The notes beneath the pieces were generated by a model, which did no database searches, was not told the DNA's origin, and saw nothing but the letters and a program-made list of their open reading frames with translations. From CAYWEM01 sp964457225 (GTDB lineage Bacteria; Acidobacteriota; Aminicenantia; UBA2199), in NCBI GenBank assembly GCA_964457225.1, contig CAYWEM010000007.1:1-64000 (forward strand): a stretch of DNA of 64,000 bases. Direction: 5' to 3'. Shown piece by piece: positions 1 through 7,896 of this stretch. Made by a program: the position numbers and the translations under genes. Position 1 is the first letter of the stretch. Each line of letters begins with the position of its first letter.

Positions 1-608
1 AACAACAGGCGGCCGTCTTCCAGGAACAGCACCCGCTCCGGCAGGCGGGCCGCCTCGCAGAAGGAATGGTCCACCAGAAGCAAGCTGCAGCCGGTCTCGG
101 CCAGCAGGTCGACCAAGGCTTCGAGCAGGATTTCCCGGCTGTGCAGATCCATGGCCTGGATCACCTCGTCGAGCAGCAGCAGGGCCGGCCGCTGAGCCAG
201 GGCCAGGCTGAGGTGAAAGATGACCCTTTGCCCGGCCGAGAGCCGGTTTATTTTCTGGTCGGGCCGAACTCCAAGCAGTTTCAACAGGCTGCAGTCAAAA
301 GAGCTTATCTTAAAAACCCGGCAGTGAAAAGCAATACCGCGCTCCACCGGCCATTCCTCGTAAAAGCTCAGCGAGGAGGGGATAAAGGCGATTTTGCTCG
401 CTTCCAGGGCGGGAGCAAAATGCAGGCGGCCCTGGTCTGCTTTCAACACCCCGGCCAGCAATCGTAACAGGGTGCTCTTGCCGCAGCCGTTGCGGCCGGC
501 CAGCAATACTGTTTCCCCGGAGGCCAGGGAGAAATTCAACCCTTTCAACAGCGGCCCTGAGTCGAAACCGAAGTGCAGGTTTTCAGCTTTCAGCAGGTAG
601 TTGTTCAT
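1..608 (-). CDS. ABC transporter ATP-binding protein, partial (C-terminus beyond window)
   Basis: This is the ATPase subunit of an ABC exporter or importer and acts at the inner face of the cytoplasmic membrane. About 202 residues are visible from ATG 608. Walker A is GRNGCGKST near residues 38-46, the signature is LSAGQ, Walker B is LLLLDE and the switch His lies in LLVDHSF; the open frame runs off base 1. Its first 26 nt overlap the end of the GntR-type gene upstream, so the two are co-transcribed from the promoter at 1003-1031. A YtrA-type regulator next to an ATPase is the usual arrangement of ytr/bcr-like operons responding to cell-wall antibiotics or substrates. The permease would be expected beyond the window, and the substrate cannot be told from the sequence. 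Confidence 0.9.
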   Translation of the reverse strand, partial: MNNYLLKAENLHFGFDSGPLLKGLNFSLASGETVLLAGRNGCGKSTLLRLLAGVLKADQGRLHFAPALEASKIAFIPSSLSFYEEWPVERGIAFHCRVFKISSFDCSLLKLLGVRPDQKINRLSAGQRVIFHLSLALAQRPALLLLDEVIQAMDLHSREILLEALVDLLAETGCSLLLVDHSFCEAARLPERVLFLEDGRLL

Positions 609-978
609 GTTCCAATTCTCCTTGCAGGATGTCCAGTATTTCCTCTTTCTTCAGGCCCAGGGCAAAGGCCTTTTCCAGGAATAGGCGGCACTCGGCCTGG
701 GCCATTTGCCGGACCATGCGGTTGTCCTGGTGCCTCCGCGGGGACCTGGCGCGACAGCCGCTGCCCTGGCGGCAGGCCACCAGGCCCTCGCTTTCCAAAG
801 AGTAATATGCCTTTGCTACGGTGTTTGGATTCAGCTTCAGGTAACGAGCCAGGTCGCGAATCGAGGGCAACAGTTCGCCGTCTGGAATAAATCCAGACAT
901 GATCTGCAATTTCAGTTCCCGAAGCACCTGTTGATATGGCGGCAAAGCCGATTTATGATCCAGGCTGAAAGGTTTCAA
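583..978 (-). CDS. GntR-family (YtrA-type) transcriptional regulator
   Basis: A short one-domain GntR repressor of 131 residues: an N-terminal winged helix (ALPPYQQVLRELK, then LPSIRDLARYLKLNPNTVAKAY and a short wing) followed by a C-terminal helical tail of about 45 residues with no large effector domain, as in the YtrA subfamily. I place the start at TTG 978, because AAGGAGCT (990-983) sits 4 nt upstream. A longer reading to 1014 would start inside the -10 region and is not credible. The gene overlaps the downstream ABC ATPase by 26 nt. A palindrome on its promoter suggests autorepression. Confidence 0.88.
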   Translation of the reverse strand: MKPFSLDHKSALPPYQQVLRELKLQIMSGFIPDGELLPSIRDLARYLKLNPNTVAKAYYSLESEGLVACRQGSGCRARSPRRHQDNRMVRQMAQAECRLFLEKAFALGLKKEEILDILQGELEHEQLPAES

Positions 979-993
979 TCTCAGCTCCTTAAG

Positions 994-1031
994 TGTATTG
1001 CAATAATAATACAATCAAATCAGCTTGTCAA
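994..1031 (-). promoter_or_regulatory. Promoter and operator of the GntR-ABC operon
   Basis: On the minus strand -35 TTGACA (1031-1026) is followed by a 17-bp spacer and -10 TATTAT (1008-1003). An inverted repeat, TGTATT-N8-AATACA (1013-994), covers the -10 and the expected transcription start. A short GntR regulator is the first gene, so this is probably its own operator. The elements are seen in the sequence; binding is inferred. Confidence 0.75.
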
Positions 1032-1205
1032 CTCTTTCTGTTTTTTTTCTTTTCTATTGATTTGTTGTTCTGCTTGTTTTATCATGATGCCCGAATAGCC
1101 GGCTTTGTTTCAGGTTTTCCGGATCAGGCCCGGTTAAAAAAGACGTGACCATGAACAGAAATGACACTGGGCGGCCCGGCGTCGCCCCATCGCCGAGAGG
1201 CTGAA

Positions 1206-3746
1206 ATGGCCTGGTTCAGATTCAGGCGGCCTGATTTACGAAACGCCCTGTTCTTTTTTTTAATTCTGTTCCTGTTGGTCCTGGCGGCATTCCTGATATT
1301 CAGGCTGGTGCCTCCGGCCCCGGTTTCGTTGACCCAGGAGGAAAAGGACTGGCTCAACCGCCATGCCTCCGGGCTGGCTCTGTATTACAACACAGATTTT
1401 CCGCCCCTGGAATTCGCCGGGGAAAACGGTGAATTCAGCGGTCTGGGAGCGGATATCAGTGCTGAAGTTGAAAAAAGACTGGGCATCACCCTGCGCCGGG
1501 TGGCCTGTCCGGACTGGAACCAGCATCTGGCCGCCCTGGAAAGCGGCGAATGCGCCGTGGCCCCGACCATAGTACGCAGTCCCGAGCGCGAAGAATATGC
1601 CTTTTTCACCACTCCCTACGCCAGTTCCCCGGTTGTCATCATCACCGGTGCTGCCCGCCGGGGTCAACTCGGATTGGAAAACCTGGACGGCCTGACCGTG
1701 GCCGTGGTTTCGGGATTCGTCACCGAAAAATACCTCAGGGACTACGCCCGGGATCGCTTCACCGTGATCGCCTACAACAACGTAAGGCAAGCACTGCGCG
1801 AACTGGCTTTCGGGCGGGTGGACGCCCTGGTGGAAAACATCGCCGTGGCCTCCTATTACAGTGAACTTGAGGGCATCACCAACCTGCGGGTGGCCGGCAA
1901 TACCGATTTGTCATTTGTCTGGAGCATGGCCGTCAGCCGACACTATCCATTGCTGTTCAGTGCGGTGCAGAAAGCCCTGGCCGCCATTCCCCAGGCAGAC
2001 CTGGAAGCCCTGCAGAAACGATGGATCAGGGTCGAGCCGGTTCGCGGGCTCAGCCCCCAGGACTGGCGCAACCTGAAACTGGCCGGGCTGTTCACCATCC
2101 TGCTGGTTGTCAGCCTGTTGGTGATAACCTTTTTTCTCAAGCGCCGGCTGAAGGAAAAAGTCACCAACCTGCGCGCGACCCAGCAGGAGCTGCGCGAGAG
2201 CTGGACCAGGCTGCGTTCCCTCAGTGACAACCTGCCGGGAGGACTGGTTTACCAGGTTGAGGTGATCGCCGATGCCCCGAACCGCCGTTTCACCTACATC
2301 AGCGCCGGGGTCAAACACCTGCATGAACTGACTCCGGACCAGGTCCAGGCCGATGCCGGCCTGATTTACGAACAAATCGCACCGGAAGACCGGGACAGGG
2401 TGGCCGCTTTGGAAGCAAAAGCCCTGGCCGAGCTTACTTCTTTCCGGGATGAAGTCAAGTTCCTCTTGCCGTCCGGGAAATTGCGCTGGAGCCTGATGAG
2501 TTCATCTCCCCGTCGGCTGAATGACGGCAAGATGGTCTGGGATGGCATAGAAATAGACATCACCGAGCGGAAAAAAAGCGAGGAAGAGCGCGACCGCATG
2601 CAGCAGCAATTAATGCACGCCAGGAAAATGGAATCGATCGGTACCCTGGCCGGCGGTATCGCCCACGATTTCAACAACATTCTGCAGGCTATCGGCGGTG
2701 CGGCCCAGTTGATGCTGGCCGCAAAAAAGGAAGTGGACCAGGACTGCAAATCCCTGCTGATGATCAACAAGGCGGTGGAGCGGGCCGGCCTGCTGATCCG
2801 GCAGTTGCTGGCTTTCAGCCGCAAAGTCGAGGGCCGGATGGTCCGGCTGGACCTGAACCGGGAAGTGCTGGAAACCGGCAAAATCCTCCAGCAGGTCCTG
2901 CCCAGGATGATCAGCATCGAGCAGGATCTTGATCCGGGCTTGTGGCCGGTCGAGGCGGATCCGGTGCTGATCCAGCAGATGCTGCTCAACCTGGGCAACA
3001 ACGCCGCCGACGCCATGCCCGAAGGCGGCCGCCTGCAGATCGCCACTTCCAACCACGAGTTTGCCTCTCCCGGGGGACAGAGCGCCTTTGACCTGCCTGC
3101 CGGCCGCTGGGTCAGCCTGCGGGTCAGCGACAGCGGTTGCGGCATGAGTCCGGAAATTCGGGAAAAGATTTTCGATCCGTTTTTTACCACCAAGGAAACC
3201 GGAAAAGGCACCGGCCTGGGGCTGGCCTCGGTTTACGGCATAGTCCACGGTCACGGCGGACGGGTTTTCTGCGAAAGCGAACCGGGCCGGGGCACTGAAT
3301 TCCAGGTGTTCCTGCCGGCCCTGGCCGGGCCTGCGACTGAGAATGTCCAGGAGAAACCTCAGTCTGGAGACCTGTCCGGCTGTGAAACCGTCCTGGTGGT
3401 CGATGATGAAAGTGAAATCAGGGCTGTCACAACAGAATTGCTGGAAAGATTCGGTTACCAGGTGATACAGGCCGCCAGCGGCGAGGAGGCCCTGGCCGAG
3501 CATGCGAGCCGCGGTGCCGAAATAGACCTGGTGATACTTGACCTGAATATGCCGGGCATGGGCGGCCGGGCCTGCATGCGACAATTGCTGGAGCGGGATC
3601 CGGAAATCAAAATCCTGATAGCCAGCGGCTACGCAACTGATACCCGTGACCTGGAATCAGGCGGCCGAGCCGGGGCCGCCGGCTTCATCGGTAAACCCTA
3701 CCACAGCAACGAACTGCTGACCTTGGTCCGCAGCATCCTGGATTGA
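1206..3746 (+). CDS. Hybrid sensor histidine kinase with periplasmic SBP_bac_3-type sensor
   Basis: An 846-residue one-protein phosphorelay. A TM helix (about 12-34) is followed by a periplasmic solute-binding-protein type 3 domain (about 45-280, beginning LTQEEKDWL and containing LEFAGENGEFSGLGADI), a second TM helix (about 293-312), a PAS domain (about 345-455), HisKA with H-box GGIAHDFNN (His487), HATPase_c (N-box LLNLGNNAADAMP, GKGTGLGLASVYG) and a C-terminal REC domain with phospho-acceptor Asp779 in LDLNMPG. Such proteins sense amino-acid-like or organic-acid ligands (family knowledge). The start at ATG 1206 puts the membrane helix at the N-terminus; an in-frame ATG at 1161 has no ribosome site. 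There is no output regulator nearby, so the target is unknown. Confidence 0.93.
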   Translation: MAWFRFRRPDLRNALFFFLILFLLVLAAFLIFRLVPPAPVSLTQEEKDWLNRHASGLALYYNTDFPPLEFAGENGEFSGLGADISAEVEKRLGITLRRVACPDWNQHLAALESGECAVAPTIVRSPEREEYAFFTTPYASSPVVIITGAARRGQLGLENLDGLTVAVVSGFVTEKYLRDYARDRFTVIAYNNVRQALRELAFGRVDALVENIAVASYYSELEGITNLRVAGNTDLSFVWSMAVSRHYPLLFSAVQKALAAIPQADLEALQKRWIRVEPVRGLSPQDWRNLKLAGLFTILLVVSLLVITFFLKRRLKEKVTNLRATQQELRESWTRLRSLSDNLPGGLVYQVEVIADAPNRRFTYISAGVKHLHELTPDQVQADAGLIYEQIAPEDRDRVAALEAKALAELTSFRDEVKFLLPSGKLRWSLMSSSPRRLNDGKMVWDGIEIDITERKKSEEERDRMQQQLMHARKMESIGTLAGGIAHDFNNILQAIGGAAQLMLAAKKEVDQDCKSLLMINKAVERAGLLIRQLLAFSRKVEGRMVRLDLNREVLETGKILQQVLPRMISIEQDLDPGLWPVEADPVLIQQMLLNLGNNAADAMPEGGRLQIATSNHEFASPGGQSAFDLPAGRWVSLRVSDSGCGMSPEIREKIFDPFFTTKETGKGTGLGLASVYGIVHGHGGRVFCESEPGRGTEFQVFLPALAGPATENVQEKPQSGDLSGCETVLVVDDESEIRAVTTELLERFGYQVIQAASGEEALAEHASRGAEIDLVILDLNMPGMGGRACMRQLLERDPEIKILIASGYATDTRDLESGGRAGAAGFIGKPYHSNELLTLVRSILD

Positions 3747-3879
3747 TAAATCCCGTAAATGTCAAGGTCCGGCCCCCTGAATAATCAGACCATTGTTCTT
3801 CCTGCATTGCGGTATTCTTTGTCATTGCCGAGTGAATAAATTTGGCCGCGCTGAAACTTCATGTTAATATTTACTGTAC

Positions 3880-4161
3880 ATGAGGAAATTACCTCTTATC
3901 CTGTTTGTACTGGCCTTCGCGTTTTTCAATGTCAGTTACGAGTTCTGGCACGATGAAGCCGGACTGCTTGAAAACGAGACCAATTGTCCTATCTGCCTTT
4001 TCAAGAGCGGTTTTTTCTCTACTTTGTTTTTCGTGGTCGGTGTTCTTTTTATCCTGTTCCGCTTGCTTTTTATCCTCGATAACCATCAGGAACACTATTT
4101 ATACAACCAATCATTTATAAGGCTTCTAAACAAGTCGCCTCCCGCGATTTCTTTATTCTGA
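3880..4161 (+). CDS. Small two-helix membrane protein with CPIC motif
   Basis: I do not recognise a named family. The 93-residue product has a hydrophobic helix at 4-21, a short loop with WHDE and NCPIC (two Cys separated by two residues, with an acidic/His-rich run before them), a second hydrophobic helix (about 45-66) and a polar tail. The loop could ligate a metal ion. It lies 42 bp before a TonB receptor in the same direction, so they probably form one operon for metal or cofactor uptake; this is inference. A possible promoter TTGGCC-N17-TAATAT (3842-3870) ends only 10 nt before the ATG. Confidence 0.65.
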   Translation: MRKLPLILFVLAFAFFNVSYEFWHDEAGLLENETNCPICLFKSGFFSTLFFVVGVLFILFRLLFILDNHQEHYLYNQSFIRLLNKSPPAISLF

Positions 4162-4203
4162 ACGGCATTCGGTTCCGAATTTAAAGAAATTTCAGGAGGC
4201 GGC

Positions 4204-6456
4204 GTGAAAAAAACGCTTGTTATAAAAAGTATTGTTTTGATATTCTTTCTCCCTTTGTTCCTCAAGGCTGAAACCGTCAGCGGCCGGGTGACCGGGCGGG
4301 TTGTCGATCAGCAGAACAGGGGTTTGGCCGGTGTCCAGGTGGTCATTCCCGAGCTGAACCTGGCAGCTGTATCAAACGAAGACGGTATTTACCATTTTGA
4401 ATTGGCGCGACCGGGGCTTTACCAGATCGAGTTTTTCAAGGACAGATTCCTGCCGGCGGCCTCAAAAAAGTTTAATTATTCAGGTGAATCTGAACTCCTG
4501 GTGCCCGACGTGGCTCTCGAGCCAAATCCCCAGGAATCGGTGGTGGTGACCGGCACCCTGACCCCAACCCTTTACGCTGCGGTTCCGGTCAAGACCTTTC
4601 AAAGGAGCAGGCTGGAGATCGAACGCAGCGGCGCTCTGAACCTTTCCGAAGGACTGGAGATTGTTCCCGGTCTGCGGGTTGAAAACAATTGCCAGAATTG
4701 TAATTTCACTTCCCTGCGCATCAACGGCATGGGCGGAGAATACACTCAATTGCTTTTCAACGGCCTGGCCAATGTTTCCGCCCTGGCCAGTGTTTATGCC
4801 CTGGAGCAGATCCCGGCCAATATGATCGAAAAGTTTGAAGTCATCAAGGGAGGCGCTTCCACGCTTTACGGCAGCAGCGCCATCGGCGGCGTGGTGAATA
4901 TCGTATTGCGGAAGCCGGAACGAAACGGAGGTCGCTTGAATTTCATGGGCGGATACGCGCTCAGTGAACCCACCATGAACGTCGGCTTCAATTACGATTT
5001 CGTCAAGGATCATTCAGGACTCTCTTTCTTTTCCAGCTATACCAACAACCGGGCCGTGGATTTCGATGGAGACGGGTTCAGCGATATCGGGCAAATGACC
5101 AATCTCAGTTTCGGCACCAACTTCATAAGCAATTTTGACCGGTTGAACTCAACCCTGCGCCTGTCGATGTTTTTCATAAACGAGCAACGTCGCGGCGGCG
5201 ACAGGCTTGATTTGCCGCAACACTTCGCCGAGATTGCAGAATCCGCTGATACCAGGAGGTTTGATTTTTCGCTCAACTGGGAGCAGGTTTTTGTGCCAGG
5301 TTCCACGCTGAATTTCGATTTGGCTTATTCGAACACTTATCGTGATACTTATTACGGTTCGGGCCGGGATCCTAACGCTTATGGATATACAAAAAACCCG
5401 ATGGCGGTCCTGAACCTGCGCTATGCCAATTCAAACCTGAACCGGCACGGCCTGATCCTCGGTTTGAGCCTGCAGACGGACCGAATTGATGACAGTGCTC
5501 CTGCTTACGATTCCTTTATTAATGAAAAATACCACAGCCTGGCTTTCTTTGCCCAGGATGAGTTTGAAGTGTTTGATGAATTCAAATTACTGCTGGGGGT
5601 CAGGGCTGAAAAGCATTCCCAGCTGGAAAAGATGATTCTGAGTCCCAGGGCGGGTCTGAGTTATTCAGGAATATCCAACTTGGTCTTCCGGCTTTCTTAT
5701 TCAACCGGTTTTCGCGCTCCCCAGGTCTTTGATGAAGACCTGCACATAACCCAGGTCGGAGGTGAGGGTATGCTGATCCGAAATGCCCCAGGGCTGGAGC
5801 CGGAGCTTTCCCGTAGCTTCTCAGCCGGCGTGGATTTCGGCCGGATCATCGGCAGGTCGCTCTGGCAGTTCAGTCTGAACGGATTCTACAACAAGCTCGA
5901 CCAGGTTTTCATGCTGACCAACCTGGGCCTGGAGGATGAGCCGGGCCTGCTTTTTCACCGGATCAACGGCAGCGGAGCCAGGATACTGGGCCTGGAAACC
6001 GAACTGGGTTTCAAAACTTCACCCGGGCTCGGCTTTTATGCCAATCTTACCTGGCAGAGAAATCTTTACGATGAGCCTGAACCGGACTTCGCCAGCCGGG
6101 AGATGTTCCGTACGCCCAAGCTCTATGGATCTCTGCGCCTGGAATACCTTTTTCTTTCGGCCCTGGAAACAACCCTGAGCGCCAGGTACACCGGGTCAAT
6201 GAAAATACCTCACTGGTCAGGTTTTATCCCGGAAGATCGGCTTGAAACCACCAAACCTTACTGGGTGCTTGATCTTAATCTCAAAAAGGGCTTTCCGGTA
6301 GGCCGGGAAGACCGGCTGGAACTTGGCATCGATGCCCTGAACCTGTTCAACTGGTTTCAGCCTGACCTCGACCGGGGTCCGGAAAGGGATTCGGGATACG
6401 TTTACGGACCGCGCCTGCCGCGCACTGTCAGGTTGAGAATAGGTTATTCTTTTTAA
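4204..6456 (+). CDS. TonB-dependent outer-membrane receptor with N-terminal carboxypeptidase-like domain
   Basis: A 750-residue ligand-gated outer-membrane channel driven by TonB. A signal peptide (1-22, KKTLVIKSIVLIFFLPLF core) leads into a carboxypeptidase-regulatory-like beta domain (about 25-105, GRVVDQQNRGLAGVQV), then a plug (VVTGTLTPTLYAAVPV; GGASTLYGSSAIGGVVNIV) and a 22-strand-type barrel ending in an aromatic residue (RLRIGYSF). The plug holds a CQNC pair (ENNCQNCNF), found in many Bacteroidota-type receptors for metals or metal chelates. Start GTG 4204 follows AGGAGG at good spacing. Substrate unknown; the CPIC protein upstream suggests a metal. Confidence 0.92.
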   Translation: MKKTLVIKSIVLIFFLPLFLKAETVSGRVTGRVVDQQNRGLAGVQVVIPELNLAAVSNEDGIYHFELARPGLYQIEFFKDRFLPAASKKFNYSGESELLVPDVALEPNPQESVVVTGTLTPTLYAAVPVKTFQRSRLEIERSGALNLSEGLEIVPGLRVENNCQNCNFTSLRINGMGGEYTQLLFNGLANVSALASVYALEQIPANMIEKFEVIKGGASTLYGSSAIGGVVNIVLRKPERNGGRLNFMGGYALSEPTMNVGFNYDFVKDHSGLSFFSSYTNNRAVDFDGDGFSDIGQMTNLSFGTNFISNFDRLNSTLRLSMFFINEQRRGGDRLDLPQHFAEIAESADTRRFDFSLNWEQVFVPGSTLNFDLAYSNTYRDTYYGSGRDPNAYGYTKNPMAVLNLRYANSNLNRHGLILGLSLQTDRIDDSAPAYDSFINEKYHSLAFFAQDEFEVFDEFKLLLGVRAEKHSQLEKMILSPRAGLSYSGISNLVFRLSYSTGFRAPQVFDEDLHITQVGGEGMLIRNAPGLEPELSRSFSAGVDFGRIIGRSLWQFSLNGFYNKLDQVFMLTNLGLEDEPGLLFHRINGSGARILGLETELGFKTSPGLGFYANLTWQRNLYDEPEPDFASREMFRTPKLYGSLRLEYLFLSALETTLSARYTGSMKIPHWSGFIPEDRLETTKPYWVLDLNLKKGFPVGREDRLELGIDALNLFNWFQPDLDRGPERDSGYVYGPRLPRTVRLRIGYSF

Positions 6457-6672
6457 TTCCCTTGACTGCGTGAGGCAGAACGAGTAACATCTTACTCCGG
6501 CATTTTCCCGCCGGGCTGAGAAGTTGATTTTGTTTTCGGGTTTGATCGCAGGTCGACAAGATCAATTGTAAAAGACCCGCATTTAACCCGGAATTAATTT
6601 TTCCTTCACAGCCAGTTAACTGTCTTGGCCTAGTATGCACTTGCAAACCTGAATGTATTGCAAGGAGGATTC

Positions 6673-7710
6673 ATGAAAAAGATTTCGTTTCTGTCTTTTG
6701 TTTTGGCCGTCCTGCTGCTGGCCGGCCCATTCCTGGCGGCCCAAGAAGCGCCCAAGGTAACCGTTTACGGCCGGGCCAATGTCAGTACCGATTACCTGAG
6801 CGACGGCGACAAGAGCGGGCTCAACCTGTCAAGCAATTCCAGCCGGCTGGGCTTCAAGGCCAGCACCGATCTCGGCGGCAAGCTCAAGGCCATCATGCAG
6901 ATCGAACAGGAAGTCTGGTGGGACCGCGGCCAGGGCAATTTCGCCTCCCGTGACACCTTTGTCGGCCTGCAGGGCGAATTCGGCACCATCCGCTTCGGCC
7001 ACTTCGACACTCCGCTCAAGGCGGTGCGCTCCAACACCGACTTTTTCGGCGACCAGATCGGTGATGCCCGCAACCTGACCCGCCTGCGTGACAACTACGG
7101 CGGGGCCTACGACTTCGACACCCGCTTCCGCAACGGCATTCACTACCGCAGTCCCAGCTTGTCCGGCCTGGTCTTTGATCTTGATTACTCGACCAACACC
7201 GATGCCGGAGTCAATCCCCCGGGTACCGGCAAGTCGGCCCTCAGCACTTCTCTCTCCTACAACAGCAAGGCTTTTTACGGTGCCGCGGCCTATGAGAGCA
7301 AGGATGACACCAAGTCCAATGCCATCCGTTTAGGTGCCAGCTACACTTTCGGTGACCTGAAAATCGCCGGCCTGGGCCAGTTCGCCACCATCAAGGCTAC
7401 GGGCAAAGATGACCAGAAAGTAAACACCTACGGCCTGGGCGCCAGCTACAAGGTAGCCAAGCCGGCCACCCTCAAGGCTCAATATTACATGGTCAATGCC
7501 GACGGCGACGACCGTAACGCCGGTATGCTGGCTGTAGGTCTCGACTATTCCCTGGGCAAGGCCTTCCGCCTGCTTTTCGCCTATGCCAGCACCAGCAACG
7601 ACAAGCTTGTGGCCTATGCCATGTCGGCCGGTGGGCACGGCGACCAGGTTTACCCGGCCAAGGGCAATACCGCCAGCGGCTTTTCCTTCGGCTTCCGCTA
7701 CGATTTCTAA
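6673..7710 (+). CDS. General porin (Porin_4 / Gram-negative porin family)
   Basis: A 345-residue exported beta-barrel porin for passive diffusion of small solutes. It has a classical signal peptide (KKISFLSFVLAVLLLAGPFLAAQ), a mature start VTVYGRANVSTDY, porin signature strands (SSRLGFKAS, LKAIMQIEQEV, FGTIRFGHFDTP) and terminal Phe in FGFRYDF. Start ATG 6673 is 5 nt after AAGGAGG; the in-frame codons upstream include the ribosome site itself and are rejected. The gene stands alone and ends in a clear terminator. About 215 bp separate it from the TonB receptor; I saw no clear promoter there. Confidence 0.92.
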   Translation: MKKISFLSFVLAVLLLAGPFLAAQEAPKVTVYGRANVSTDYLSDGDKSGLNLSSNSSRLGFKASTDLGGKLKAIMQIEQEVWWDRGQGNFASRDTFVGLQGEFGTIRFGHFDTPLKAVRSNTDFFGDQIGDARNLTRLRDNYGGAYDFDTRFRNGIHYRSPSLSGLVFDLDYSTNTDAGVNPPGTGKSALSTSLSYNSKAFYGAAAYESKDDTKSNAIRLGASYTFGDLKIAGLGQFATIKATGKDDQKVNTYGLGASYKVAKPATLKAQYYMVNADGDDRNAGMLAVGLDYSLGKAFRLLFAYASTSNDKLVAYAMSAGGHGDQVYPAKGNTASGFSFGFRYDF

Positions 7711-7735
7711 TAAGAAACCGGGAACAATAACCTTA

Positions 7736-7771
7736 AATCCCCGCGGTCATCAGGCTGCGGGGATTTTTTTT
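7736..7771 (+). terminator. Rho-independent terminator of the porin gene
   Basis: A perfect 9-bp stem (AATCCCCGC 7736-7744 with GCGGGGATT 7757-7765), a 12-nt loop and a run of T directly after the stem (7764-7771). It lies 26 nt after the porin stop codon. Confidence 0.93.
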
Positions 7772-7808
7772 CCACGGTCACAACAGGTGCTTCGGCCCAT
7801 GAACAGGC

Positions 7809-7838
7809 TTGCGGTTTTTTACCGCTTAGTTTTAAAAT
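7809..7838 (+). promoter_or_regulatory. Probable promoter of the BNR/VPS10 protein gene
   Basis: TTGCGG (7809-7814), an 18-bp spacer and TAAAAT (7833-7838). Transcription would begin near 7845, leaving a leader of about 50 nt with the ribosome site AAAGGAG just before ATG 7897. Confidence 0.5.
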
Positions 7839-7896
7839 AGAGTCATGTATGAAGAAAAGATTCACACTTGGACATTGCGTTCAAAAAGGAGAAATC

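Noticed and set aside
2366..3584. Long open frames on the minus strand opposite the first sensor kinase
   Set aside because: They are shadows of a high-GC gene; no ribosome sites, no recognisable domains, while the plus-strand frame has full kinase motifs.
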